Assembly (NCBI RefSeq): GCF_002018875.1
Contig: NZ_MVOL01000002.1
Location: forward strand, 682,001-746,000
Reading direction: 5' to 3'
From: Pseudomonas sp. MF4836
GTDB taxonomy: Bacteria > Pseudomonadota > Gammaproteobacteria > Pseudomonadales > Pseudomonadaceae
Length of the DNA: 64,000 nucleotides
Notes under the pieces: generated by a model
Seen by the model: only the letters and a program-made list of their open reading frames with translations
Databases searched by the model: none
What the model was told of the DNA's origin: nothing
Shown here: in pieces, positions 1 to 11,338 of the stretch
Layout of the letters: each line of letters starts with the position of its first letter
Position numbering within the stretch: the first letter of the stretch is position 1
Program-made: the position numbers and the translations under genes

Positions 1-40
1 GGTTCAGGTTGGGTCCGTGCAGAACCAGTAGGGTCGCCAT
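1..40 (-). CDS. aroQ: 3-dehydroquinate dehydratase type II, N-terminal fragment
   Basis: The reverse complement begins ATG at position 40 and reads MATLLVLHGPNLN before the window ends. This is the characteristic start of type II 3-dehydroquinate dehydratase, a shikimate-pathway enzyme that dehydrates 3-dehydroquinate to 3-dehydroshikimate. An AAGGAA ribosome binding site lies six bases upstream of the ATG. The gene follows dsbD on the same strand after a 144-base gap, the order I recall for dipZ-aroQ1-accB-accC in P. aeruginosa. Only 13 codons are visible, so the assignment rests on this motif and on synteny. Confidence 0.85.
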   Translation of the reverse strand, partial: MATLLVLHGPNLN

Positions 41-184
41 CTGCTGTTCCTTGTTATCGCGCCGTTATTAGAGTGAGCAGTGCCCAGAACTGCGCGACTA
101 TGCCGCAAAGCGTTTATGACTGTCCAGTTCTCTGCAATAGCCAGCACGATGACCGATGTTTGCGCAAAATATGTGACTGGGTGT

Positions 185-1924
185 TTAAATCCGGTCATTC
201 GCTTTGGCTACACGTTCGGCGAAGTCCGCCGCGTTGATTTCACCAATCACCCTGACTTCTGCACGTTCGGCGCCATCTTTGCCAAAAAACAGCAAGGCCG
301 GTGGCCCGAACAATTGGTAGCGATCGAGCAGGGCGCGTTGCTCGGCATTGCTGGCGGTCATGTCGAAGCGGATCAGGCGATAGCCCTTGAGCCGGTCGAC
401 CACCTGGCTGTCGTTCAGCACCTGGTGCTCGATGACTTTGCAGCTGATGCACCAGTCAGCGTACCAGTCGAGCAGCAGCGGCTGGCGCGCTGTTTTGGCC
501 TCGGCCAGTGCCTGCTCCAGCGCGGCCGGCGTATCGATGGTTTGCCAGGCGCCGTTCGACGCCTGGGTCGCCACCGCAGGCGTGCTGCCGGGAAGAGGGC
601 GCAGCGGGTCGGTTTGACCGCTGAGCGCGCCATACCAGCAGGCCAGTGCATAAAACAGCAGGAACAGACCCAGCAATTGCGCCAGGCGCTGGCGGGGCGC
701 CTTGTAGATAAACTCCAGCGCGCCGAGGAACAGCCCGACGCCCGCCGCCAGCGCGCCCACCAGCAGCAAGGTGATCTGCCCCGGCAATACCCGGCTCAGC
801 AGGCCGATGGCCAGGCCCAGCAGGAGCACGCCAATCGCGTTTTTCACGTAGATCAGCCATGAGCCGCTTTTCGGCAGCCAGGCCGCGCCACCCGTGGCCA
901 CCACTACCAGCGGCAGGCCCATGCCCAGGCCCAGGGCGAACAGTTTCAAGGCCCCGCCCAGGGCATCGCCGCTGCCGCTTATATACAGCAGGGCGCCGGC
1001 CAGTGGCGCGGATACGCAGGGCGATACCAGCAGGCTGGAAACCACTCCCAGAACCGCTGCGCCCCACAGCGACCCGCCTTGGGTACGCCCGGCAATGTGT
1101 TCCAGTCGGTTGCTGATAAAGCGCGGCAGCTTGAGTTCGAACACGTCGAACATCGCCAGGGCGAACAGCGCGAAGAACAGCGCGAAAGGCCCCAGCACCC
1201 AGGCCGATTGCAGGCGCGCCTGCAAGTTCAGTTGTGCGCCGAACATCCCCATCAGAGCACCGAGCAGGGCAAAGCAGGCGGCCATCGGCAGCACGTAGGC
1301 CACCGAGAGGGTGAAACCGCGCCAGCCACCCACCTGGCCACGCAACACCACCCCGGACAGAATCGGCAGCATCGGCAGGACACAGGGGGTAAAGGTCAGC
1401 CCGATGCCGGCGAGCAGGAACACCGTCAGTTCGCGCCAGCTCCAGTGTGTTGCAGGGCTGCCCGTCGGGTCGATCTGCAGGCGTTCGGTTTCCGGTGGAT
1501 AACACAGGCCCTTGTCGGCGCAGCCCTGGTAGGTGACGGCCAGGGTAAAGGCCCGTGGGTCGTTGGCCGTGCGTGGCAGCTCGACGTCGAGAATGCCGTG
1601 ATAGACCTCGACATCGCCGAAGTACTCATCGTGTTTCTGCTCGCCTGCGGGCAACTGCGCCGCGCCGAGGCCGATATCGGCCGGCTCGCTGCGGAACTGA
1701 AAGCGGTGGCGGTAGAGGTAATAACCTTCGGTGGCGACGAAGCGCAGCTTGATCGACTCGGGCGTGCTCTGCACCAGGCTCAATTGGAAGGCTTGGCGCA
1801 CCGGCAGGAAGTCGGCGCTGTTATTGACCGCGCCCAGGGTCGAGCTGGGGCGTGAATCCAGAAGCCCGGCGGCGGTTGCCGGCAGGGCGAGCATTAGCAG
1901 CATCAGGCAGAGCAGGCGGCGCAT
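185..1924 (-). CDS. dsbD: Thiol:disulfide interchange protein DsbD
   Basis: Inner-membrane reductase of about 579 aa that passes electrons from cytoplasmic thioredoxin to periplasmic partners such as DsbC and apocytochrome factors. All three modules are present. The periplasmic N-terminal domain follows a signal peptide (residues 1-19, ending ATAA) and has the pair C135/C141 (CADKGLC). The eight-helix core has C181 in TFTPC and C303 in SPC. The C-terminal thioredoxin-like domain has C492-I-S-C495. I place the start at the ATG of MRRLLCLM because this gives a clean signal peptide. An ATG ten codons upstream has no obvious ribosome binding site and would spoil it. Length and cysteine layout are those of the family. 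Confidence 0.95.
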   Translation of the reverse strand: MRRLLCLMLLMLALPATAAGLLDSRPSSTLGAVNNSADFLPVRQAFQLSLVQSTPESIKLRFVATEGYYLYRHRFQFRSEPADIGLGAAQLPAGEQKHDEYFGDVEVYHGILDVELPRTANDPRAFTLAVTYQGCADKGLCYPPETERLQIDPTGSPATHWSWRELTVFLLAGIGLTFTPCVLPMLPILSGVVLRGQVGGWRGFTLSVAYVLPMAACFALLGALMGMFGAQLNLQARLQSAWVLGPFALFFALFALAMFDVFELKLPRFISNRLEHIAGRTQGGSLWGAAVLGVVSSLLVSPCVSAPLAGALLYISGSGDALGGALKLFALGLGMGLPLVVVATGGAAWLPKSGSWLIYVKNAIGVLLLGLAIGLLSRVLPGQITLLLVGALAAGVGLFLGALEFIYKAPRQRLAQLLGLFLLFYALACWYGALSGQTDPLRPLPGSTPAVATQASNGAWQTIDTPAALEQALAEAKTARQPLLLDWYADWCISCKVIEHQVLNDSQVVDRLKGYRLIRFDMTASNAEQRALLDRYQLFGPPALLFFGKDGAERAEVRVIGEINAADFAERVAKANDRI

Positions 1925-1994
1925 GGCGATCTCGCGAATCGAAAGTGTGCGCATGATAACGGACGCCGGCCTTCATGGCCGCTGTGGCGTGCCT

Positions 1995-2022
1995 GTAGCC
2001 GCAGCCGGGCGGTAGCGGCTAC
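1995..2022. repeat. REP-like palindrome
   Basis: GTAGCCGC (1995-2002) and GCGGCTAC (2015-2022) are perfect inverted 8-mers with a 12-base loop, in the short gap between dsbD and the chemoreceptor gene. The GTAGCCGC core is the same as in the paired REP elements at about 42.7, 52.1 and 54.3 kb. This is a solo copy without a partner nearby. Confidence 0.6.
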
Positions 2023-2030
2023 GGGGTGGG

Positions 2031-3992
2031 TCACACGCGAAAGGCCTGCACGGCGGTGTGCAACTGACCGCCCAGGGTCAGCAGGGTGGCGCCTTGTTCG
2101 CGGCCTTCGCCGATGCGCAGCAGGTTGTCGCCGCCCAGTTGGTGGATGCGTTCGCTGTGATCGCGGATCTCGCTGACGGCGCCGCTTTGCTGGGCAGTGA
2201 CGTCGGCGATGCGCACGGCGGTATCGGAGATGGTCTGGATCGCGCCGACGATCTTGTCCAGCGCGCCATCGGCGGCCTGGGCCTGATTGGCCGTGGCTTC
2301 GGCGTGTTCGACCTGGGCGCGCATGCCTTCCACCGATTGCCGGGCGGCGGTCTGCAGGCCGGCGATCAGGGTCTGGATCTCGGCGGTGGCGCCGGCGGTA
2401 CGTTGCGCCAGGGAGCGCACTTCCTCGGCCACCACGGCAAAACCACGGCCCATTTCCCCGGCCCGAGCCGCTTCGATGGCCGCGTTAAGGGCCAGCAGGT
2501 TGGTCTGGTCGGCGATCGAGCGGATCACCGTCAGTACGCCGCCGATGGTCGCCGACTCTTCAGCCAGGTGCTCGATCATCTGTGCGTTGCCTTGCACTTC
2601 ATCCACCAGTGCGTGGAGCCCGGTCAGGCTCAGGCCAATCACTTTCTGCCCGTGCTCCACGGCGAGCCCGGCGCTGCGGCTGGCGTCGGCGGCCTGGCTG
2701 GCATCGCCGGCTACTTGCTGAATGGTGGCTTCCAGTTCGCCCAGGGCATCGCGGATCTGCGCGGTATCACCCGCCTGGCGTTGCGCGCCGCTGTGCAAGC
2801 CGCTGCTCAACTCGGCCAGGGCTCGGCTGCTGCCGGCGACCTGCTCGGCGTTCTGGCGAATGGTGCCCACCAGGTCCACCAGATAGGCCCGCAGGCGATT
2901 CAATGACTCCTCGATCGCATGCAACTCGCGGTTGGTCTTGCCCAGGTGGATGCCCTGGCTGAAGTCGCCCTCGGCCCAGGTCGACAGCGCCGGGGCCAGG
3001 TTGGTCAGGACCCGCGCCAGCTTGCGTTGCAGGGTGTCGATCACCAATGCGATCAATAGGATCAGGCCGATCATCAGGCCTTGCATCAGCCGCACTTCGC
3101 CCTGGATCTGCCCGTGCTGGGCGCGCACCGCCGGCTCCAGCCCGGCGATGGCCTGTTGCACGGTGGCGATTTTCAGGTGGGTGGCGGCGCTGAGGTCGGC
3201 GCGTTTCTGGATCTGTTCGCGGGTGCGGTTCAACTCGGCCGGGTAGCGGGTGAGCAGGCTGTTGAGTTCCCGCTTGAGGCCGACGCCGGTGTCTTCGGCG
3301 ACGGCTTTCACGCTGTTGTCCAGGCCCATCAGGGCGGCGAAGTCATCGGTGTTGGATTCACTGCTGCTGGTCACTCCGAGCAACGGCAGGGCCTCCAGGC
3401 GCTCGGCCTGGCTGCGGATGTTGTTCACCTCGCGCTCGACATCGGCGGCCAGCTCGCTGCGTCCGCTGCTCACCAGTTTGTCCCGGGCCAGGGACAGCTT
3501 GCCCAGGTGCTGCGCGGCGCTCAGCAGCAGCGGCAGGTAGGCACGGGCGTTGGCGCTGTCGGTGCTGCTGGCGTATTGGCTGAGCTGTTCAAGGTTGGCC
3601 CCCAGCTCGCGTTCGGCCTGCAGCAACAGGGCCTGCGGGTCGCCGGCCAGCTTGCCAGCGGCCAGCAGATCACTCTTGCTGAACTGGTCGAGGCTGGCCA
3701 GGCTCGGGCGCAGGCTTTGCGCCAGCTCCGGGGGCAATTGGCCAAGCTCGTTCTGCAGGGTTTCGATGGCCTGGCTGGCGCTGCTCAGGCGCAGGGCGTC
3801 GCCGCTGGCCAGGTAGTCCTCGATATTGCGCGCCACGTCGCTCTGGAACTGCTGGGACAGGCCCAGGTAATGCTCCATCAGCAGATAGGGGCGCTCCAGG
3901 GCCCGCTGCGACCACCACAGGGTCGCGCCCAGGGCCAGGCACACGGCAACGAGTAACAGGGTATTGAGATTGGTCAGCAGCTTCAGGCGCAT
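2031..3992 (-). CDS. ctpL: Methyl-accepting chemotaxis protein, CtpL-like
   Basis: Chemoreceptor of 653 aa. TM1 is at about residues 9-27 and TM2 at about 303-321. Between them lies a long, almost wholly helical periplasmic domain of about 270 residues, like the helical bimodular type rather than Cache. HAMP and the cytoplasmic hairpin follow, with the conserved tip around [19 protein letters not shown]. The CtpL name rests on position: in P. aeruginosa, as I recall, ctpL (PA4844) sits between dipZ and the GGDEF gene PA4843, exactly as here. CtpL there mediates taxis to low inorganic phosphate. The ligand of this copy is inferred, not shown by the sequence. Confidence 0.85.
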   Translation of the reverse strand: MRLKLLTNLNTLLLVAVCLALGATLWWSQRALERPYLLMEHYLGLSQQFQSDVARNIEDYLASGDALRLSSASQAIETLQNELGQLPPELAQSLRPSLASLDQFSKSDLLAAGKLAGDPQALLLQAERELGANLEQLSQYASSTDSANARAYLPLLLSAAQHLGKLSLARDKLVSSGRSELAADVEREVNNIRSQAERLEALPLLGVTSSSESNTDDFAALMGLDNSVKAVAEDTGVGLKRELNSLLTRYPAELNRTREQIQKRADLSAATHLKIATVQQAIAGLEPAVRAQHGQIQGEVRLMQGLMIGLILLIALVIDTLQRKLARVLTNLAPALSTWAEGDFSQGIHLGKTNRELHAIEESLNRLRAYLVDLVGTIRQNAEQVAGSSRALAELSSGLHSGAQRQAGDTAQIRDALGELEATIQQVAGDASQAADASRSAGLAVEHGQKVIGLSLTGLHALVDEVQGNAQMIEHLAEESATIGGVLTVIRSIADQTNLLALNAAIEAARAGEMGRGFAVVAEEVRSLAQRTAGATAEIQTLIAGLQTAARQSVEGMRAQVEHAEATANQAQAADGALDKIVGAIQTISDTAVRIADVTAQQSGAVSEIRDHSERIHQLGGDNLLRIGEGREQGATLLTLGGQLHTAVQAFRV

Positions 3993-4045
3993 CGGGGCTC
4001 TACCAACGACTTGAATGGTAAGCGCCTGAATTTATTGCGTTTGTG

Positions 4046-5710
4046 TTACAGGGTTATGACCGAATCGGCCGATTCGGTGGAAAAGATAGCACTTTGATGT
4101 CGCGCTGCCTGGACCCGGTTGCGGCCGCTGTTCTTGGCGCGGTAGAGCGCTTCATCGGCCTGGCTGGCCATCATCAGGCTGTCGGAATCTTCGCGCAGTT
4201 CCACCACCCCGGCGCTGAAGGTGCACCACAGGTCCTGGGGCTGTGCGGGGTAGTGGATTTCGGCGAAGCGCTGGCGGATTTCGTCCAGCACCTTGCAGGC
4301 CGATTCGACGTCGGTGTCGGGCATGACGATGGCGAATTCTTCACCGCCGTAACGGCCGATAAAGTCGGTCTTGCGCAGGCGTTGCTTGAGAAACAGCGCC
4401 AGGCTCTTGATCACCCGGTCGCCCATGGGGTGGCCGTGGCTGTCATTGACCCGCTTGAAGTGGTCGATATCGAGCATGGCAAAGCTCAGCGGCTTGCTTT
4501 CGCGGCGGGCGCGGAAGCTGCAGTCTTCGAGCAGTTGCAGGATATGGGTGTGGTTGTACAGCCCGGTCAGGCTGTCGCGGACCATCCGCGCCTTGAGGTT
4601 GCGCGCCCGTGCCGCGCGGTTGCGCACGGTGGTGATCAGGTGGCGCGGCTTGATCGGCTTGGTCAGGAAGTCGTCGCCGCCTTCGCTCATGGCGTCGAGT
4701 TGCTTGTCCAGGTCGTCTTCGGCCGACAGGTAGATGATCGGCACGCTGACATAACGGTCGTTATGGCGGATCACCTTGGCCAACTCGGTGCCGGTGCAGG
4801 CCGGCATGTACATGTCGAGGATGATCAGGTCCGGCTGGAAATCCGCCAGCTCGGCCATGGCCTGGATCGGTTCGATCAGGGTGCGGGTGACAATCCCGGC
4901 GCTGTTGAGCAGGCGCTCGGTGTGCATGGCCTGGGCCCGCGAGTCGTCGATGATCAGCACCTTATAGGGCTCGTACTGGGCGACGCAGGTCAGGACTTCG
5001 ATTTTCTCCAGCAGGCTCGAGGCTTCCAGGGTTCCGGTGAGAAACTCCTGGCCACCGGCACGCACCGCCGCGAGGCGGGTCGGGGTGTCGGTTTCGTGGA
5101 GGCTGAAAAACAGCAGCGGCAGTTTGTGTTCCAGGCCTTCCTGGGCTTCGGCCGCCAGTTTCAGGCCTTGGCCGGCGCCGCTGAAGTCGACGTCGATGAC
5201 GATCGCCGCCGGCAGGCGCTCGACCATGGAGGCGCGAAACGCATCGACGCTGTCCAGGGACTGGGCACTGAGACCGAAGAACTCCAACTGCTTGGCCAGG
5301 CGTTCGGCGCGATCGTGGTCTTGCAGCATCACGTAGATCGGCTTGCGCAGGGGCGGCAGGAAGGTTTGTTCCAGTTGGTCGCCGTGGCGCAGGCCGGTGC
5401 GCGACAGGCGTTGCATCAAGCGGTTGAGGTCAGTGATCAGGCCACTGCTCAGGCGTCCGCGATTGGCATCCACGGCGCTCAGCGAATCGCTGATGCTGCG
5501 GGCCAATTGGCTGTGTTCGGGTTGTTCGAAACGTTCGGCGAAACGCAGCAGGCGCAGGTTGGCCTCACTGAGTTCGGACATGTCGGCGGTGGACCATTCG
5601 CTGCGTTGCAGGCGTTGCCATATCTCAAGAATCTGACGTGCCTGATGAATTACCCGCTGGGCAAAGTGGTGCTTGAGGCGCTCACGGCTGGGGTCTTCTG
5701 GCTCGGTCAT
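4046..5710 (-). CDS. gcbA: Diguanylate cyclase response regulator, GcbA-like
   Basis: Cytoplasmic 554-aa enzyme expected to make c-di-GMP from two GTP and promote attachment. Domains in order: a helical N-terminus (about 1-125), a degenerate receiver (about 130-245), a canonical receiver (about 252-370, with LIIDDS and phospho-acceptor LIILD) and a GGDEF domain. The active-site loop reads RYGGEEF, and an RxxD inhibitory site (RKTD) lies just upstream, so product feedback is likely. The PleD-like build and the place between ctpL and DUF2333 match PA4843, called GcbA or AdcA, studied as a biofilm-promoting cyclase. The start lies very close to an AGGA motif, so the exact ATG is less certain than the identity. 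Confidence 0.88.
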   Translation of the reverse strand: MTEPEDPSRERLKHHFAQRVIHQARQILEIWQRLQRSEWSTADMSELSEANLRLLRFAERFEQPEHSQLARSISDSLSAVDANRGRLSSGLITDLNRLMQRLSRTGLRHGDQLEQTFLPPLRKPIYVMLQDHDRAERLAKQLEFFGLSAQSLDSVDAFRASMVERLPAAIVIDVDFSGAGQGLKLAAEAQEGLEHKLPLLFFSLHETDTPTRLAAVRAGGQEFLTGTLEASSLLEKIEVLTCVAQYEPYKVLIIDDSRAQAMHTERLLNSAGIVTRTLIEPIQAMAELADFQPDLIILDMYMPACTGTELAKVIRHNDRYVSVPIIYLSAEDDLDKQLDAMSEGGDDFLTKPIKPRHLITTVRNRAARARNLKARMVRDSLTGLYNHTHILQLLEDCSFRARRESKPLSFAMLDIDHFKRVNDSHGHPMGDRVIKSLALFLKQRLRKTDFIGRYGGEEFAIVMPDTDVESACKVLDEIRQRFAEIHYPAQPQDLWCTFSAGVVELREDSDSLMMASQADEALYRAKNSGRNRVQAARHQSAIFSTESADSVITL

Positions 5711-5827
5711 ATCCTGACTACTAGTTAGGCTGCATGCTGAGGTCGACTGGTGGCTCTATGCTAGCACCTCTTTTCAATCCTATGAGTGTCGTACGTCAAT
5801 AATCTGCAATGCGACCTGATTCATTTC

Positions 5828-5843
5828 GCGACCGACTGGTCGC
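5828..5843. promoter_or_regulatory. Perfect 6-4-6 palindrome, candidate operator
   Basis: GCGACC-GACT-GGTCGC lies in the 281-base divergent gap between gcbA and the DUF2333 gene, followed by a TATAGT-like element about 25 bases on. The shape suits a small dimeric repressor of TetR type. No cognate regulator is adjacent, so the role is inference. Confidence 0.35.
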
Positions 5844-5991
5844 ATAGGCTGTGGGCTGTGCTTCATTTATAGTGGCGCGTCGATCTGCGGCGGTGCTCCG
5901 GGTCACGGGCGATTAATCCGCTCGGTGCCCGGCACGATGGAGTAGGGTTGTGGTCGAACCGATGAACTCAAGTGATTGAAAGGATATAGCC

Positions 5992-7059
5992 ATGCTGGAC
6001 TGGAAGAATCGCGCAGGCAGCGCGCCGGATCGTGCTGCCGAACCCAAGTCGGCGACACGCAGCTATTTCGGTGGCCTGCTGTTCAGCCGCGCCCTGGCCA
6101 CCCTGGTGGGGCTCTACCTGCTGGTGACCATTGCCCTGGGCTGGTATTGGAGCCAGGAGCCGGCTCTGTTTCCGGTGCAGCAGAATGCCCAGATCGCCGC
6201 CGAGAAAGAAGGCAAGCAGATGGTCATCGGCTATACCACGGTGGAAACCCTGAAGACCGTGGCCGGCACCCTGCTGGACAAACCGGGTGGCTATATTTCC
6301 AACGACCGTTTTCCGCCGGGCCTGTGGATGGACAACATGCCGAGCTGGGAGTACGGCGTGCTGGTCCAGGTCCGCGACCTGACTCGCGCCCTGCGCAAGG
6401 ATTTCGCCCGCTCGCAGTCGCAGTCCGCTGAAGATGCCGACCTGGCCAAGGCCGAGCCGCGCTTCAACTTCGACAACAAGAGCTGGGTGCTGCCGTCCAG
6501 CGAATCGGAATATCAGGATGGCATCAATTCCCTGAGCCGCTACCAGGCTCGGTTGTCCGATCCGAACCAGAAGGGCGCGCTGTTCTATGCCCGCGCCGAC
6601 AACCTCAACAACTGGCTGGGCGACGTCGGCACCCGCCTGGGTTCGCTGTCCCAGCGTCTGTCGGCCAGCGTTGGCCGGGTCAAGCTCAATACGTCGCTGA
6701 AAACCGAAGCGCCGGCCGTGGGCCAGGTGCCGCAGGTCGATGAAGAAGTGGTCGAGACCCCGTGGATGCAGATCGACAACGTGTTCTACGAAGCCCGTGG
6801 CCAGGCTTGGGCGCTGTCGCACCTGCTGCGCGCCATTGAAGTCGATTTCGCCGACGTGCTGGCGAAGAAGAACGCCACCGTCAGCGTGCGTCAGATCATT
6901 CGTGAACTGGAGGCTTCGCAGGAGCCCGTATGGAGCCCGATGATCCTCAACGGCAGCGGTTTCGGGGTATTGGCCAACCACTCGCTGGTCATGGCCAACT
7001 ATATTTCCCGCGCCAACGCCGCAGTCATCGATCTGCGTCAACTGCTGAACCAGGGCTGA
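5992..7059 (+). CDS. DUF2333 family membrane-anchored protein
   Basis: Protein of 355 aa in a conserved gammaproteobacterial family of unknown function. One transmembrane segment at about residues 33-53 (LATLVGLYLLVTIALGWYW) follows a cytoplasmic N-terminus, and the remainder looks periplasmic, mixed helical and without cysteines. An AAGGA ribosome binding site sits just upstream of the ATG. The Nudix gene starts three bases after its stop, so the two are co-transcribed. The corresponding P. aeruginosa gene is PA4842 by position. I assign no function. Confidence 0.85.
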   Translation: MLDWKNRAGSAPDRAAEPKSATRSYFGGLLFSRALATLVGLYLLVTIALGWYWSQEPALFPVQQNAQIAAEKEGKQMVIGYTTVETLKTVAGTLLDKPGGYISNDRFPPGLWMDNMPSWEYGVLVQVRDLTRALRKDFARSQSQSAEDADLAKAEPRFNFDNKSWVLPSSESEYQDGINSLSRYQARLSDPNQKGALFYARADNLNNWLGDVGTRLGSLSQRLSASVGRVKLNTSLKTEAPAVGQVPQVDEEVVETPWMQIDNVFYEARGQAWALSHLLRAIEVDFADVLAKKNATVSVRQIIRELEASQEPVWSPMILNGSGFGVLANHSLVMANYISRANAAVIDLRQLLNQG

Positions 7060-7062
7060 TTC

Positions 7063-7599
7063 ATGTCCGCCTCCCACGACGAGGCCGCGCACCGTGCGGC
7101 CTCGGATGCAGAACATATCGCCTGGGTCGACGGTGAAGACCAATTGCTCGGGGCCATGGTCCGCTCGCAGTTGCGCGAGCGCGGGCTGATCGGCCGTGGC
7201 ACCTATATCCTGCTGTTCAACTCTGCCGGTGAGCTGTGCGTGCACCGCCGTACCCTGAGCAAGGCCATCTACCCGGGATACTGGGACGTGGCGGCAGGGG
7301 GCATGGTGCTCGCCACCGAAACCTACGCCGAGTCGGCGGCCCGTGAACTGGAAGAAGAGCTGGGGGTGGGCGGCGTCGAGCTGACCGCCCATGACCACTT
7401 TTACTTCGAGGACACCGGCAACCGCCTCTGGTGCTCGGCGTTCTCCGCGGTGTGGGACGGTCCCCTGCGCCTGCAGCCCGAAGAGGTGCTGGAAGCGCGG
7501 TTTCTGCCGATCGATGTGGTGCTGCAGGAAATCCAGGAAAAGCCCTATTGCCCGGACTCTCTGGCGGCCCTGCAACGCTATCTGGCCCGACGTCGTTAA
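7063..7599 (+). CDS. Nudix hydrolase, YfcD-like
   Basis: Nudix-fold hydrolase of 178 aa. The Nudix box is visible at about residues 78-100: GGMVLATE, then a spacer, then RELEEELG, fitting GX5EX7REUXEEXGU with all catalytic glutamates. The flanking sequence (tolerant N-terminus, VHRRTLSKAIYPGYWD) resembles the YfcD branch, whose physiological substrate is not firmly known. The gene is three bases downstream of DUF2333 and probably shares its mRNA. Confidence 0.88.
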   Translation: MSASHDEAAHRAASDAEHIAWVDGEDQLLGAMVRSQLRERGLIGRGTYILLFNSAGELCVHRRTLSKAIYPGYWDVAAGGMVLATETYAESAARELEEELGVGGVELTAHDHFYFEDTGNRLWCSAFSAVWDGPLRLQPEEVLEARFLPIDVVLQEIQEKPYCPDSLAALQRYLARRR

Positions 7600-7796
7600 A
7601 GTTGCATAAATTGACGCTGATTGGCTCTTAGCAACGGGGCTTTTTGCCGTTACACTGCGCGACTTTTCAAGCTGAACCGGCGGTGCTTTTATCGGCGCCC
7701 CGGTCCAGTAGCGCTGCCCCTGCCTGAGTGGGGCTTCGCGGTCGATGGCACGGCCTTGTGCTTCGACCAGTCTTTGTCCTCCCAAGAGGATTGCCG

Positions 7797-8168
7797 GTGG
7801 CCAAAAAAGCCGCATCCTTCGCCGCCCTTGGTGGCCTGGTATTTTCCACCGACGCAGGTCGACATTGCCCGGACTGTAGCCAGCCGGTGGCAGCCTGCAT
7901 CTGCAAACAAACCGCTATCCCGGCCGGCGACGGCATTGCTCGCGTGCGTCGCGAAAGCAAGGGCCGTGGCGGCAAGACGGTGACCACCATCACCGGCGTG
8001 CCCCTGGCCGAAGACGCGCTCAAGGATCTGGCAACGAGCTTGAAGAAGCGTTGCGGCACCGGTGGCGCGTTGAAAGACGGCGTGATCGAGATCCAGGGTG
8101 ATCATGTCGAGCTACTCTTGGCCGAGCTGATCAAACACGGTTTCAAAGCGAAGAAGTCCGGCGGCTAG
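7797..8168 (+). CDS. yciH: Translation initiation factor Sui1 / YciH
   Basis: Protein of 123 aa of the SUI1/eIF1 family, which proofreads start-codon choice on the small ribosomal subunit. The C-terminal SUI1 domain spans about residues 45-120 and includes GKTVTTITG and a GGALKDGVIEIQGDH segment. The N-terminus has a CPDC...CIC cysteine pattern typical of bacterial YciH. I choose GTG at 7797, preceded by an AAGAGG ribosome binding site. An upstream in-frame GTG would add 23 residues that look non-coding. In P. aeruginosa the gene also sits next to speA. Confidence 0.88.
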   Translation: MAKKAASFAALGGLVFSTDAGRHCPDCSQPVAACICKQTAIPAGDGIARVRRESKGRGGKTVTTITGVPLAEDALKDLATSLKKRCGTGGALKDGVIEIQGDHVELLLAELIKHGFKAKKSGG

Positions 8169-8172
8169 CAGC

Positions 8173-8250
8173 CTCTGTGAAAACCACCCCCTCGACTTGA
8201 TGCAGCCGGTTCATAGCGGCTCGTGCGTCGTCTCCATGGTTTTCACAGAG
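8173..8250. repeat. 78-bp inverted-repeat element
   Basis: CTCTGTGAAAACCA (8173-8186) is repeated as an exact 14-base inverted copy at 8237-8250, enclosing 50 bases, right after the yciH stop. There is no T-run, so it is not a standard terminator. It may be a small mobile palindromic element or a processing hairpin. Confidence 0.55.
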
Positions 8251-8391
8251 CCTGTTCATGACCGGTTTCTAAACTCGGCACGGCAACTGAGGTCTACCCC
8301 CTCGTTGCAGGCTAATCGTCATTTTCATTCTTTAGACTGCGCCAGCCTTCGATAGGGGTGGCGCTCTATGACTTCTTTATAGGGGACTTCG

Positions 8392-10305
<1,914 letters not shown>

Positions 10306-10328
10306 TAAAGCCCTTACACGGCTGAACG

Positions 10329-10386
10329 ATCGCGGTCTTTGCCGGTTCCTACCTTGTAGATGCCGGCGCAGACCGCGATTTTTTTT
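10329..10386 (+). terminator. Rho-independent terminator of speA
   Basis: ATCGCGGTCT (10329-10338) pairs exactly with AGACCGCGAT (10370-10379), with further inner pairing of GCCGG and CCGGC. A run of T follows to 10386. It lies 24 bases after the speA stop. Confidence 0.88.
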
Positions 10387-10462
10387 GCCTGTGCATCCCT
10401 GCACGCCAGCTAGCCTGCTGCATAGGGCCTGGCGCCCGAACCACCGAACCTGGGGTAGCGCG

Positions 10463-11338
10463 ATGTCGAATAAACGGATGCGGGTGTGGGTGCTGGCGGT
10501 CAGTGGGGTGCTGATGGCGATACTCAGTGGGTGCTCGCCGCTCAAGGTGCTCAATGCCCTGACCCCCAGCAGTTCGTTCAGCAAAGTCAGTGGGATTGCC
10601 TATGGCAGCGATCCGCGGCAGAAGCTCGACATCTATCAGCCCAAATCAGCAGTGCCGAATGCCCCGGTGGTGGTGTTTTTCTACGGGGGCAGCTGGAACA
10701 GCGGCTCGCGCGAAGACTACGGTTTTGTCGGCGAGGCCCTGGCCTCACGCGGCATGGTGGTGGTGCTGGCCGACTATCGCCTGTACCCGCAAGTGCGTTA
10801 CCCGGCATTTTTGCAGGACGGGGCGCAAGCGGTGGCCTGGACCTACCGGCATATTGCCGACTACGGCGCCGACCCGGCGCGCCTGTATCTGATGGGCCAC
10901 AGCTCCGGTGCCTACAACGCGGCGATGCTGGCCCTGGACCCGAACCTGTTGGCGGCGCAGGGCCTGAGCCCGGCGCTGATCAAGGGCTGGATCGGCCTCG
11001 CGGGCCCCTATGACTTTTTGCCGATCGCCAACCAGGATGTGCGCCCGGTGTTCTTCTACCCGGATTCACCGCCCGACTCGCAGCCCATCAACCATGTCAG
11101 CCGTGGGGCGCCGCCGGCGCTGTTGATGGCGTCCAGCAAGGACTCCCTGGTCAACCCGCAACGCAACACTGGTGGCCTGGCCACTACCTTGCGCCGGGCA
11201 GGGGTGCCAGTGCAGGAGTTCTACTTCTCCAGAACCAATCACGGCACCCTGGTGGCGGCGCTGTCGCGGCCCTTGCGCGGCCTGGCGCCGGTGCTCGACC
11301 GAGTGACCGAGTTCGTCGGTGCCACGCCCGCTCAGTGA
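10463..11338 (+). CDS. Lipoprotein alpha/beta-hydrolase (carboxylesterase family)
   Basis: Predicted lipid-anchored esterase of 291 aa. The N-terminus MSNKRMRVWV leads to a lipobox LSGC with the acceptor cysteine at about residue 24. The fold signature of the hormone-sensitive-lipase/esterase type is clear: oxyanion region FFYGGSW, nucleophile motif GHSSG, and an acid/His region near the C-terminus containing NHG. Natural substrate is unknown. I use the internal ATG at 10463 because the preceding in-frame 26 codons carry no signal peptide logic. The 3' end overlaps the convergent MATE gene by seven bases. Confidence 0.85.
   Translation: MSNKRMRVWVLAVSGVLMAILSGCSPLKVLNALTPSSSFSKVSGIAYGSDPRQKLDIYQPKSAVPNAPVVVFFYGGSWNSGSREDYGFVGEALASRGMVVVLADYRLYPQVRYPAFLQDGAQAVAWTYRHIADYGADPARLYLMGHSSGAYNAAMLALDPNLLAAQGLSPALIKGWIGLAGPYDFLPIANQDVRPVFFYPDSPPDSQPINHVSRGAPPALLMASSKDSLVNPQRNTGGLATTLRRAGVPVQEFYFSRTNHGTLVAALSRPLRGLAPVLDRVTEFVGATPAQ

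Noticed and set aside
4043..5728. Long plus-strand open frame of 561 codons opposite the GGDEF gene
   Set aside because: It is the antisense reading of gcbA, whose domains and catalytic motifs are clear; the plus-strand product is low-complexity Gln/Ala/His-rich with no domain.
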